Below, in pieces: positions 27,989 to 40,280 of a DNA stretch of 64,000 bases. Source of the DNA: Amycolatopsis sp. (GTDB lineage: Bacteria; Actinomycetota; Actinomycetes; Mycobacteriales; Pseudonocardiaceae); the NCBI RefSeq assembly GCF_025464955.1, contig NZ_JAODNM010000015.1:1-64000 (forward strand). The letters run 5' to 3'. How positions within the stretch are numbered: position 1 is the first letter of the stretch; every line of letters starts with the position of its first letter. A program made the translations under genes and the position numbers. The notes beneath the pieces are model-generated. The model searched no databases. It saw nothing but the letters and a program-made list of their open reading frames with translations, and had not been told where the DNA came from.

Positions 27989-28411
27989 CTAGGAAGGCCG
28001 CAGCGTGCTCACCATGTGGGAGTTGACCGAAAGGAACCCGGGTACCTCGACCTGCTCGCCGGTGAGGCGCTTGGTCAGGCCGCGCTGCTTGGCCCAGATG
28101 AGCGAGGCGTGGTGCGTCCCATGGAAGGACCCGTCGCTGGACGACGTCCAGATTCTCACCTGGCTCGACGCGTCGGTGCCGTTCACCGTGATCGAAATGG
28201 TCGGGGGATGGGCCATCCGGGTGGGCCGGTAGTTGTACGTCCCGGGGCCGCTGACGGCCCGCCAGCCGGGCTCGAAGTAGTTCTGGACGATCTCGCCGGC
28301 TTGCCGCCGCCCGGTCGGGGCGTGGACCGAGATCATCCGGCGTGCCTTGATCTGGATGTTGACCAGCGCGGCGAGGATGGCGAACGCGCTGAGTATGAGT
28401 AGTGCCTGCAA
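27989..28411 (-). CDS. small membrane-anchored protein, family not recognised
   Basis: A 140-residue product. TTG at 28411 is chosen because AAGGAG lies seven bases ahead and it begins directly with one membrane helix, LQALLILSAFAILAALVNIQ. The remainder is a soluble, probably exported domain (GTYNYRPTRMAHPPTISITV, DGSFHGTHHASLIWA) with no motif I recognise. The open frame runs further upstream but overlaps the purU promoter region. Divergent from purU; there is no evidence linking its function to choline breakdown. The 205-bp gap to the ROK gene contains nothing notable. Confidence 0.55.
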   Translation of the reverse strand: MQALLILSAFAILAALVNIQIKARRMISVHAPTGRRQAGEIVQNYFEPGWRAVSGPGTYNYRPTRMAHPPTISITVNGTDASSQVRIWTSSSDGSFHGTHHASLIWAKQRGLTKRLTGEQVEVPGFLSVNSHMVSTLRPS

Positions 28412-28599
28412 GAGTGGACTCCTTGTCCCTCTCCTCGGCCGATGGGGTGGTCGGCGAGGAGAGGAAAGAGTAACTCTCACGCTGTGTGCCTCATCACACG
28501 GGCATCCGGGTGATCGCCGAACGGAAGTCTTCTCGCGACGAGCGGCCCCGGTGGCACCTCCACGGCTGGGACCCGGCCGGATCTCCCGTTCGTCGACCG

Positions 28600-28656
28600 T
28601 TGACCCGGCGCTCGGCAGATGCCTATAGTGCAACTGGTATATCAATCATCGACCAG
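28600..28656 (+). promoter_or_regulatory. purU-dmgO promoter with GntR operator
   Basis: TTGACC (28600-28605), 18 bp, TATAGT (28624-28629), then a 24-bp site at 28633-28656 (ACTGGTATATCAATCATCGA then CCAG). It matches the soxB operator at 20 of 24 positions and has the same placement just after the -10 box. Confidence 0.7.
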
Positions 28657-28688
28657 ATTTCCGGCCGTCACAGCCGAGGAGAACTCCC

Positions 28689-29558
28689 GTGGTGCTGCCC
28701 TTCACCCTGACGCTCAACTGCCCCGAACGGTCCGGCATCGTCCACGCGGTGACGTCGTTCCTGGTCGGCCGCGGCTGCGACATCGTCGAGCACCAGCAGT
28801 TCGACGACGCCGTCCGCGGCTCACTGTTCCTGCGGACGTCGTTCTCCTGCGATGGCGGTGACGTCGGCGAACGGGGCGAGACGACCGCCGACGACCTGTC
28901 GAGGGAGTTCGCCGCGGTGGCGCGGGACTTCGGGATGGAGTTCCAGTTCTCCGACGGCCGCCCGGACCGGCTGCTGGTGATGGTGTCGAAGTTCGGGCAC
29001 TGCCTCAACGACCTGCTGTTCCGCTGGCGCGCGGGCAGCCTCGGCGCGGACATCGCGCTGGTCGTGTCCAACCACGAGGACCTGCGTCCGATGGCCGAGG
29101 CCGCCGGGCTGCCGTTCGTCCACGTGCCGGTGACCGCCGAAACCAAGCAGGACGCGGAGCAGCGGCTGCTGGAACTCGTCGACGAGCACCACATCGACCT
29201 CGTCGTGCTGGCGCGGTACATGCAGGTGCTGTCCAACGCCCTGTGCGTCAAGCTCGAGGGCCGCGCGATCAACATCCACCACTCGTTCCTGCCCGGGTTC
29301 AAGGGCGCCAAGCCGTACCACCAGGCCTACGACCGCGGGGTCAAGTACGTCGGCGCCACCGCCCACTACGTCACCCCGGACCTCGACGAAGGCCCGATCA
29401 TCGAGCAGGAGGTGCTGCGGGTCGACCACACCTACGGACCCCGCGGCCTGGTGACCGTCGGTCGCGACGCGGAGGCGCTGGCGCTGTCCCGCGCGGTGCG
29501 CTGGCACTGCGAACGCCGTGTCCTGCTCAACGGCAACAGCACCGTCGTCTTCCGCTGA
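28689..29558 (+). CDS. purU: formyltetrahydrofolate deformylase
   Basis: A 289-residue enzyme hydrolysing 10-formyl-THF to formate and THF. An N-terminal ACT domain (about 5-80, TLTLNCPERSGIVHAVTSFL) precedes the formyltransferase-type domain. The catalytic triad is visible as N195, H197 (INIHHSFLPGF) and D233 (TPDLDEGPII). GTG at 28689 follows AGGAG at seven bases. It lies 41 bp before dimethylglycine oxidase and shares a promoter motif with soxB. Its likely task here is regenerating THF loaded by methyl oxidation. Confidence 0.93.
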   Translation: MVLPFTLTLNCPERSGIVHAVTSFLVGRGCDIVEHQQFDDAVRGSLFLRTSFSCDGGDVGERGETTADDLSREFAAVARDFGMEFQFSDGRPDRLLVMVSKFGHCLNDLLFRWRAGSLGADIALVVSNHEDLRPMAEAAGLPFVHVPVTAETKQDAEQRLLELVDEHHIDLVVLARYMQVLSNALCVKLEGRAINIHHSFLPGFKGAKPYHQAYDRGVKYVGATAHYVTPDLDEGPIIEQEVLRVDHTYGPRGLVTVGRDAEALALSRAVRWHCERRVLLNGNSTVVFR

Positions 29559-29566
29559 ACCCCTGA

Positions 29567-32074
<2,508 letters not shown>

Positions 32075-32120
32075 CCCCGCGAGTCCACAACAGCACTGCC
32101 CACGCGCGCTCGTCAGGTAG

Positions 32121-34172
32121 TTAGTCGACGTTGTGGGGGACGGTCGGCTTGGCAGGCTCGTCGGGGTCGGCGGTGAGGCGGTCGGCGAGGTGTTCCAGGG
32201 CGAGGGTGATCTTCTGTTCGGGCAGGTTCGGGAAGGTTTCCCGGATCTTCGACTGGACGTCGAAGGGGATGATCGTCGCGGCCGCGTTCGGGGCCCGGTT
32301 GATGACGCGCGCGAGCTGGTCGGCAGTGCGGTCGTGGAGCAGTCGCCCGAGCAGCGGCGCGTAGCTCCGGCGCGGCAGGAGCACGGTCACGCCGGTGCGG
32401 GGTTCGGCCGACGCCTCGAGCACGAGCTCTTGCGCCGCGCGGGCGATCCGGCGGTCGGGGCAGTCGATAACCTTCAGCGGCGTCTCGAAACCGAGCCTCT
32501 CCCACCGTTCCTGGAGGCGTTCGGCGTGGGCGGCGTCGATCATGAAGTGCACGGCCTTCATCTCCGACCCGCGCAGGTTGCGTCCGTACCGCAATGCCTC
32601 GACGACGGCGAGATCGGCGCTGTTGACGAAGACGAACACCTTGTGCCGCGCGTAGTTCGTCGCGGACGGGGTCTTATCGGTGACATGGTCGAGGATCGCC
32701 GACTCGGCCCGGTACTCGCGGTTGAGTCGCATCAGCATGAACACCAGCAACGGGAACACGACCACGACCAGCCACGCGCCCTCGGTGAACTTCGCCACCG
32801 CGAAGATGCCGACGACGATGGTCGCCAGGATCCCCGCGGACAGGTTGATCGCCATCTTCCGGCGCCAACCGGACTGCTTGTGGTGCAGGTGGTACTTCGT
32901 CATGCCGTACCCGGCCATCGCGAACCCGGTGAACACACCGATCGCGTAGAACGGAACGAGACTGTTGACCGAACCCCCGGTCACGAGCAGCAGCGCGACG
33001 GACAAAACCGTGAGGACGAGGATGCCGTTGGAGAACACGAGCCGGTGGCCGCGCTTGGTCAGCTGCCGGGGCAGGAACCGGTCTTCGGCGACGAAGTTCG
33101 CGAGGAACGGGAACCCGTTGAAGCTGGTGTTCGCCCCGGTGAACAGGATCAGCGCCGAAGCCAGCTGCACCATTCCGAACAGGATGTCGCCGACGGGTCC
33201 GCCACCGAACACCGCGCGGGCTTCCTGGGAGAGTACCGACGGGAAGCCGGCCGTGTATGGAGTCGCGTGCGTGACATACGCGAGGTAGGAGACCCCGGCG
33301 ACGAGGAAACCCAGCGTGACCGCCATGACGGTCAACACCTTGCGCGCGTTGAGGCCCTGCGGAGCGCGGAAGGCGCTGACGGTGTTGGAAATCGCCTCGA
33401 CGCCGGTCAGCGAGGAACCGCCGTTGGCGAACGAGCGCAGCACGACCAGCACGGTCGCACCCATGATCAGCCCGCTGGACTGGTGCACCTGCACGGCGCC
33501 GACCAGGTTTGCGGCGTCGTACTTGGGGAGACCTCCGGCGAAGTGGCGGATCACGCCGACCACGATCATCGAACCGACCATGAGCACGAAGAAGTACGTG
33601 GGCGCCGCGAACGGGCGTCCGGCCTCACGCAGGCCACGGAGGTTCGCGTAAGCCAGCACCAGGACCACGCCGACGGTGATCTCGATGCTGTACGGCCCCA
33701 GCGCGGGGATGGCCGACACGACCGCCACTGTCCCCGCGGCCGCCTGGACGGCCACGGTGACGACGTAGTCGATCAGCAGCGCCGCGGCCGCGATCTGGGC
33801 GACTCGGGGGCCGAAGTTCTCCCGGGCCACCACGTAGGAACCACCCGCGCGGGTGTAGACGCTGACGACCTGCCGGTAGGACGCGGCGACCAGAATGAGG
33901 ATCACCAGGATGACCCCGGTGATCGGCAGCACCAAGCTGAACGCCGCAAGCCCGGCGTAGGGCAGGAGTTCAACCAGGATCTCTTCGGTGCCATACGCCG
34001 ACGACGAGATCGCGTCCGGCGAGAGCACCCCCAGTGCCACCGGATTGGACAGCCGTTCGTTCGCGAGCTGCTCGTTGATCAGCGGACGTCCTAGGAGGAC
34101 CCGCTTGAACACGTATCGCGCCGATTCCGGGATCCCGCCCGACCGCACCGGACCCGGTTCTGCTGCCACCAT
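32121..34172 (-). CDS. KimA-like APC potassium transporter
   Basis: A 683-residue transporter with about 12 membrane helices (residues 35-490) and a ~200-residue cytoplasmic C-terminal domain. The stretch LSPDAISSSAYGTEEILVEL matches the KimA/YdaO group of proton-coupled potassium importers. ATG at 34172 is chosen, with GGAGG 12 bases ahead; a longer version from 34220 is possible. It is convergent with the dimethylglycine oxidase gene and unrelated to it by pathway. No c-di-AMP riboswitch could be seen upstream. Confidence 0.78.
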   Translation of the reverse strand: MVAAEPGPVRSGGIPESARYVFKRVLLGRPLINEQLANERLSNPVALGVLSPDAISSSAYGTEEILVELLPYAGLAAFSLVLPITGVILVILILVAASYRQVVSVYTRAGGSYVVARENFGPRVAQIAAAALLIDYVVTVAVQAAAGTVAVVSAIPALGPYSIEITVGVVLVLAYANLRGLREAGRPFAAPTYFFVLMVGSMIVVGVIRHFAGGLPKYDAANLVGAVQVHQSSGLIMGATVLVVLRSFANGGSSLTGVEAISNTVSAFRAPQGLNARKVLTVMAVTLGFLVAGVSYLAYVTHATPYTAGFPSVLSQEARAVFGGGPVGDILFGMVQLASALILFTGANTSFNGFPFLANFVAEDRFLPRQLTKRGHRLVFSNGILVLTVLSVALLLVTGGSVNSLVPFYAIGVFTGFAMAGYGMTKYHLHHKQSGWRRKMAINLSAGILATIVVGIFAVAKFTEGAWLVVVVFPLLVFMLMRLNREYRAESAILDHVTDKTPSATNYARHKVFVFVNSADLAVVEALRYGRNLRGSEMKAVHFMIDAAHAERLQERWERLGFETPLKVIDCPDRRIARAAQELVLEASAEPRTGVTVLLPRRSYAPLLGRLLHDRTADQLARVINRAPNAAATIIPFDVQSKIRETFPNLPEQKITLALEHLADRLTADPDEPAKPTVPHNVD

Positions 34173-34500
34173 CTGCGCCCGCCACCTCCACCTGCTCGGA
34201 CGCGCGCGGCACCGCATCACCGGATGCAGTGCCTTGGTTGTCTCTTGTCGTTGATCACCTGACTACCGTCGGCTCATCGTGCGGGCGCGTCTTCCCAGGC
34301 CGCTGACCGGCGCGAGAATTTTTACGCGATCCTGATAGACAGCCGGTCGCCGGTGTGAGCCCGTCGCACTTCAACGGCGTGTGCGTAGAGATCTCGTAAA
34401 AATCCTGCGGTTCCGCATTTCGACCGCGTCAAGAAACCCCGACCCGCTCGGCTGTCCTGCTTACCCTCCGGTGCCGTTCCGCCGGAAGAGTGAGGTGCCC
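34173..34500. other. divergent intergenic region without recognised element
   Basis: A 328-bp gap between the potassium transporter and a small winged-helix gene. It is AT-richer around 34315-34330 and 34390-34402 (two TAAAAAT-like or ATTTTTA runs), probably promoter DNA. No riboswitch core, small gene or repeat was recognised. Confidence 0.5.
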
Positions 34501-34818
34501 ATGGCTGGGATCGACCCCGAGCTGTTGTTCCTGGCCGCGTCCAGACGTGCCGTCGGGGTCCTCGACGCCCTCAGCGACGGGCCGCGCCAGGGTGTCGAAC
34601 TGCGGAAGTGCGCGGGCTGCGGCAAGCATGCATTCGCGGGAACATTGCGTACTTTGGCCGCATTTGGCGTAATTCGCCGGATCGGTGGTCACGGTAGCTG
34701 GGACGAACCGGAGTCAGGCGTCTACGCGCTGACCACGACCGGCTGCGAGCTGGCCGATGGACTCGGTGACCTCGAGACCTGGACCGCGATCTACGAGGCC
34801 TACCTCCACGGTTGCTAG
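34501..34818 (+). CDS. small winged-helix DNA-binding protein
   Basis: A 105-residue protein resembling a stand-alone winged helix: AVGVLDALSDGPRQGVELRK, HAFAGTLRTLAAFGVIRRIG, and a wing ending GVYALTTTGCELADGL. It has a Cys pair (KCAGCGKHAF). Similar in outline to HxlR/ArsR-type regulators but not firmly placed. ATG at 34501 follows GAGG. It may control the divergent transporter; this is inference from position only. Confidence 0.6.
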   Translation: MAGIDPELLFLAASRRAVGVLDALSDGPRQGVELRKCAGCGKHAFAGTLRTLAAFGVIRRIGGHGSWDEPESGVYALTTTGCELADGLGDLETWTAIYEAYLHGC

Positions 34819-34938
34819 TTTGCCCGGTTGCTAGTTCTCCCATTACCCCCTCTGTCTTCGATTCGGTGACATCTGACGGCCATCACGCGATGGTGGAGTT
34901 ACCGGTCTGGGTGGCGGTCTCTCAAGGGGGTGGGCGGC

Positions 34939-37900
34939 ATGCGAAAGATGTCCCTAGTGGTCGCGATTGTCCTGGTAACGGCCGCAACAGCCACAACGTC
35001 GACCGTGAGCGCGGCTGCTGCGCCGGCCCCGAAGTCCTGGCTACCGCCGACGCCCGCGAACTGGAGTTTGGTGGTGGACCAGACAACTACGCCGGCGAAG
35101 ACGGTGACCCGGGGCGTCGACGAGTACTCCGAAACCTATGACACCGTCGGCGGACGTCAGCACACCCAGGTGCTGGACGTGAACCTGACCGATCCCAACG
35201 TCCGGCTCGGGGTCGTCGAGGCAGGCGACGTCGTCACGAACCCCGCCGACGAGACCGTGACGTCCATGGCCACCCGTACGCACGCCGTCGCCGGCGTCAA
35301 CGGGGACTTCTTCGAGATCCACGCCAGCGGCCGGCCGCTGGGTGGCGTGATCAGCGACGGCCGGCTGTTGAAGAGCCCGCGGCCCGGTTTCAACGCACAG
35401 CTCGGCGTGCGCGCGGACGGCTCGATGGTGCTGGGACCGCAGGGCTTCACCGGCACGATCGCCGACGGCACGAGCACGCACGCACTCGCCTCGGTCAACG
35501 TCGTCAACGACATCGTGGCCGGCGGGATCACGGAAGTCACCCCCGATCTCGGCGGTGCCACCGGGCTGGCCGCGTCGACCCTGGTCTCCGGGCACCGGGG
35601 GAGCGGAAGCACACTGCTCGTCGACGCCGTGCAGCCCGGTGTGACGTCGGTTCCGACGCTGGATGCCGACGGGCTGGCGCTGCTCGGGGGCGGCGAAGGC
35701 GGCCAGTGGCTGGCGTCCTCCGTGCACGTCGGTGACACCCTGTCCGTCAGCGGGAAGGTCGGGCCTGACAACGACCTGGAACAGCTGATCAGCGGCTCGA
35801 CCATGCTGGTGAAAGACGGTCAGGCGTACGCCGACCCGACCGGGAACCCGCCCGGCGGGGTCAACCCGGAGACGGTGATCGGCCTGACCAAGGACGGCGG
35901 CCACGCCATCATCGCGACGCTGGACGGGCGCGCCGGCGAGTCGGTCGCCGTCGGTGTCAGTCCCGCACAGGCGGCCGGGTACATGGTCGCGCACGGCGCG
36001 TACACCGCGGTGCTCTTCGACGGCGGCGGCTCGACGGAGATGGTCGCCCGGACGCCGGGAGCCACGTCGACGTCGGTGGCGAACACCCCGTCGGACGGGG
36101 TCGAGCGTCCCGTGGCCAACGGACTTTTCTTCTACACCAACGAAACCACCGCCGGACCGGCGAAGAGCGTGGTCGTCAACGACGGCAAGCCGGTCACCAC
36201 CGTGCCCGGCGCGGCCGTCCCTGTGCCGGTGTACGGCATCGACGCGGCGGCGAACCCGGCGCGGGGAACGCCGAGCGTCCGGGTCGTGCCGAGCTGGCTG
36301 GGTACGTGGTCCGGCGGCCGGTTCACCGCCGCGAAGGCTGGCATCGGGACCATCCTCGCTTGGGACGGCGCAGCGTTTACGGCTCAGCCGTTGCGCGTTG
36401 TCGACAAGCTGTCCACGTTGACCGTGTCGCCCGCTGCGCCGGATCTTGCCAACGGCGGCAAGCAGACCTTCACACTGTCCGGCACCGCCGGCGGAAGCAC
36501 CGCGGACATTCCGGCCTCGGCGGCGTCTTGGTCGGTCGGCACGCCGTCCCTCGGTTCGGTCGACGCGGGTGTGTTCACTGCCGCGGCCTCGGGCGACGGA
36601 CTTGTGACGGTGACGGCGAAAGTGGGCGGGACAACGGCTTCGGCGACGGTCGCGATCGGCAGCCGGTCGCGGCTGATCGACCAGATCGACGACCCGGCGG
36701 GCTGGAACCTGCGCAACACCACCGGCGTCCCGGCGATCCTCAGTGCGGATCCGGGCGTTGTGCCGCCGGGGTCCGCAGCGGCGGCGTCGCTGAAACTGGC
36801 GTACACCATGCCGGCCGGCGGCGGGTTCAAGCAGCTGGTGCTCTCACCGAAGGTGACGCTGCAGGCCGGAGCCGACTCCGATGGCCGGAACCCGACCGGA
36901 ATCGGGTTGTGGGTCAAGGGAAACGGCACCGGGATCGAGCTGGCCGAGTCGTACATCTCGGTCGGCGGGACGACGACCACCCTGTACCCGACGACCGTGA
37001 CCTGGCAGGGCTGGCAGCTCGTGATCGCGCAGCTGCCACCCGGCTTGAATTTCCCGCTGAAGATCAGTTTTGTCGACTTCCTCGCGATCAGCCCGAGCCA
37101 GACAACGTCGGGGACGCTCGACGTCAGCGGGTTGCAGGCGCTGTACTCACCCCGACCGGTCGTCGCGCCGCCGTACCAGGCGATCCCGGCGAACCCTTCA
37201 TGGCTGAGGTTCGACGAGAACGCGGCCGACTTCCCGCACACCGGGTCGACGCTGCTGACGGGGGACGACGCGCACCTCGTCGCGGCGGATCCGGGGTCGG
37301 CGAGCAGCCACGTCCTCGACACGATCAAGGACCGGCTCCCGACGCTGCCCGCGCAGGCGCGGCCGAGCCAGGTGCAGATGCTGGGGGACATGGCCGACGA
37401 CGGGCAGCAGGCGGACCTTGCGTTCGCTCAGTCGAAGATGGCCGCGTTGGGCGTCCCGTACCGCGACCTCGTCGGCAACCACGAGATCAGCCAAGGCGCG
37501 CTGCCCGAGAACGGCGACTTCACGCGGGCCTTCGGCGACACGCACTACGCCTACAGCGCCGGGCCGGCGCAGGTGATCGTCACGGACAACGCGCACGGCA
37601 GCCTGCTGTCGTCGGACGCCTTCCAGGTGCCGGCCGAGGCGCAGTACCCGTGGCTGGTCAAGCAGCTGACGGACACGGCGTCGCGTGCGGTGGTCGTCGC
37701 GACGCACATGCCGGCGTACGACCCACACCCGGTGGCGGACAGCCAGTTCAGCGACCGGTGGGAGGCGCGGATGTACGTCCGGCTGGTCCAGCGGTACCAG
37801 CAGACGCACCCGGACAAGCACGTGATCATGGTCTACGGGCACGCTCGCGGGTTCTCCGAACAGATCCTCGATCCCGAGGGCAAGGCGGCTTCCCCGGCCG

Positions 37901-38316
37901 CGGGCGGGATTCCGCAGCTCACCATCGCCGATCTCGGCATGCCCGCGTACGCGCCTTCGGACCAGGGCGGTTTCTACCACTTCGGGCTGATCCACACGAC
38001 GCCGTCGGGAGGTATCGACTTCAGCGTCGAGCCGGTGTTGACCTCGATCACGGTGACGTTGCCGTCGGCGGTGGTGAAGGTGGGGACCGCGCAGACGGCG
38101 ATCGCGACCGGGGCGGAGGTCGGCGGTGACAACCTGCCCGCCGTCACCATGCCGATCGCCGATCCCGCGTCCCACGTCTGGACGTCGAGTGACCCGCGCG
38201 TGGCCGCGGTGGACGCCGTGACGGGACGGATCGCCGGGAGACGGCCCGGCACCGCCACGATTTCCGTCACCAGCGGCGGGGTCTCCGGCTCGATCCCGGT
38301 GACGGTGACGCCCTGA
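34939..38316 (+). CDS. secreted phosphodiester glycosidase-phosphoesterase fusion
   Basis: A 1125-residue secreted protein. After a signal peptide (RKMSLVVAIVLVTAATATTS) comes a NAGPA/DUF2233 phosphodiester glycosidase domain (about 60-400), with VAGVNGDFFEI and AVLFDGGGSTEMV. A bacterial Ig-like stretch and a beta-sandwich follow. A calcineurin-like metallophosphoesterase domain (about 770-1030) shows GDMADDG, GNHEISQG, ATHMPAY and YGHARG. The last ~80 residues form an Ig-like (BIG2) domain. ATG at 34939 is used, with AAGGGGG ahead. It probably removes phosphodiester-linked sugars and phosphate from external polymers. Confidence 0.85.
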   Translation: MRKMSLVVAIVLVTAATATTSTVSAAAAPAPKSWLPPTPANWSLVVDQTTTPAKTVTRGVDEYSETYDTVGGRQHTQVLDVNLTDPNVRLGVVEAGDVVTNPADETVTSMATRTHAVAGVNGDFFEIHASGRPLGGVISDGRLLKSPRPGFNAQLGVRADGSMVLGPQGFTGTIADGTSTHALASVNVVNDIVAGGITEVTPDLGGATGLAASTLVSGHRGSGSTLLVDAVQPGVTSVPTLDADGLALLGGGEGGQWLASSVHVGDTLSVSGKVGPDNDLEQLISGSTMLVKDGQAYADPTGNPPGGVNPETVIGLTKDGGHAIIATLDGRAGESVAVGVSPAQAAGYMVAHGAYTAVLFDGGGSTEMVARTPGATSTSVANTPSDGVERPVANGLFFYTNETTAGPAKSVVVNDGKPVTTVPGAAVPVPVYGIDAAANPARGTPSVRVVPSWLGTWSGGRFTAAKAGIGTILAWDGAAFTAQPLRVVDKLSTLTVSPAAPDLANGGKQTFTLSGTAGGSTADIPASAASWSVGTPSLGSVDAGVFTAAASGDGLVTVTAKVGGTTASATVAIGSRSRLIDQIDDPAGWNLRNTTGVPAILSADPGVVPPGSAAAASLKLAYTMPAGGGFKQLVLSPKVTLQAGADSDGRNPTGIGLWVKGNGTGIELAESYISVGGTTTTLYPTTVTWQGWQLVIAQLPPGLNFPLKISFVDFLAISPSQTTSGTLDVSGLQALYSPRPVVAPPYQAIPANPSWLRFDENAADFPHTGSTLLTGDDAHLVAADPGSASSHVLDTIKDRLPTLPAQARPSQVQMLGDMADDGQQADLAFAQSKMAALGVPYRDLVGNHEISQGALPENGDFTRAFGDTHYAYSAGPAQVIVTDNAHGSLLSSDAFQVPAEAQYPWLVKQLTDTASRAVVVATHMPAYDPHPVADSQFSDRWEARMYVRLVQRYQQTHPDKHVIMVYGHARGFSEQILDPEGKAASPAAGGIPQLTIADLGMPAYAPSDQGGFYHFGLIHTTPSGGIDFSVEPVLTSITVTLPSAVVKVGTAQTAIATGAEVGGDNLPAVTMPIADPASHVWTSSDPRVAAVDAVTGRIAGRRPGTATISVTSGGVSGSIPVTVTP

Positions 38317-38350
38317 ACGTGGGACTCGCCCGTCTGAACGTGGGACTCGC
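38313..38350. repeat. 17-bp tandem repeat across a stop codon
   Basis: CTGAACGTGGGACTCGC occurs at 38313-38329 and 38334-38350. The TGA of the first copy is the stop codon of the preceding gene. The spacer ends four bases before the end of the convergent TPR gene. Confidence 0.8.
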
Positions 38351-38353
38351 GGG

Positions 38354-38851
38354 TCAGGCGTCTTCGGGTTCGACGAGCAGGCGGGCGTAGTTGGCCATCG
38401 AGCGCTGGTAGCGCGGCAGGTGCTTGGCCAGTGCTCCGACGGCGATGGAGACGGCCTCCCGCTCCCGGCCGACGTCGGTGAGCGCGAGCGCGAGGGTCGC
38501 GCGGACGGCGTCATCGAGGTCGTCGGAGGTGGCTGCCAGCTCGGCGGTCAGAAGCTCGACGCTCTCCTGCGCCCGACCGACGTTGCGCAGCGAGCTGGAC
38601 ATCTGGATCACCGAGCGGCGCCTCCGTAGACCGGTGACCCCGGCTTCGAGCGCTTGGCGGTGCAGCGGCACGGCGACGTCCGAATGGCCGGTCGAGTCGA
38701 ACGAACACGCCCGTTCGAACGCGGCGATGCCGCTGCCTTCGGGCAACTCGGCGGCGAGTTGCTCGATCCGGTCGCGGAAGTCGGTCTCGTCGAGGTCGTC
38801 GATGGTCGTCCACACGCGCGCGACCCGCTCTTCCCAGTCCGTCTCGATCAT
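38354..38851 (-). CDS. tetratricopeptide-like protein
   Basis: A 165-residue, all-helical soluble protein with TPR-like pairs: AAFERACSFDSTGHSDVAVP, RNVGRAQESVELLTAELA, LALALTDVGREREAVSIAVG. It belongs to a family of small TPR proteins common in actinomycetes, of unknown role. No signal peptide. ATG at 38851, 64 bp from the divergent sigma factor, which also has a TPR-like tail. Confidence 0.75.
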   Translation of the reverse strand: MIETDWEERVARVWTTIDDLDETDFRDRIEQLAAELPEGSGIAAFERACSFDSTGHSDVAVPLHRQALEAGVTGLRRRRSVIQMSSSLRNVGRAQESVELLTAELAATSDDLDDAVRATLALALTDVGREREAVSIAVGALAKHLPRYQRSMANYARLLVEPEDA

Positions 38852-38915
38852 CGGCGCAGCCTCTCATACACTGCCGAGACGTGGTTGCGGTTTTCGAACT
38901 CGGGCGGAGGTGCAG

Positions 38916-40118
<1,203 letters not shown>

Positions 40119-40280
40119 TTCCCAGGACAGCCCGTCGCCCCGGAGTGGTACAGACCACTCGCAGATTGCTCCGTACTTATTTTAAGCCTTGTATTGACGC
40201 TTATCTGTGACCGCCATAACATTCGACGACGGCGGCGCGCGCAGCTGATTCCCCCCTCCCCAGCGACGTTGGAGTGCACT

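Noticed and set aside
28412..28645. Longer N-terminus for the small membrane protein
   Set aside because: It would run through the purU promoter and operator; TTG 28411 has a good ribosome site and starts at the membrane helix.
34173..34500. Possible c-di-AMP (ydaO-type) riboswitch ahead of the KimA-like gene
   Set aside because: The transporter family is often under this riboswitch, but reading the minus-strand leader I could not find the conserved core motifs.
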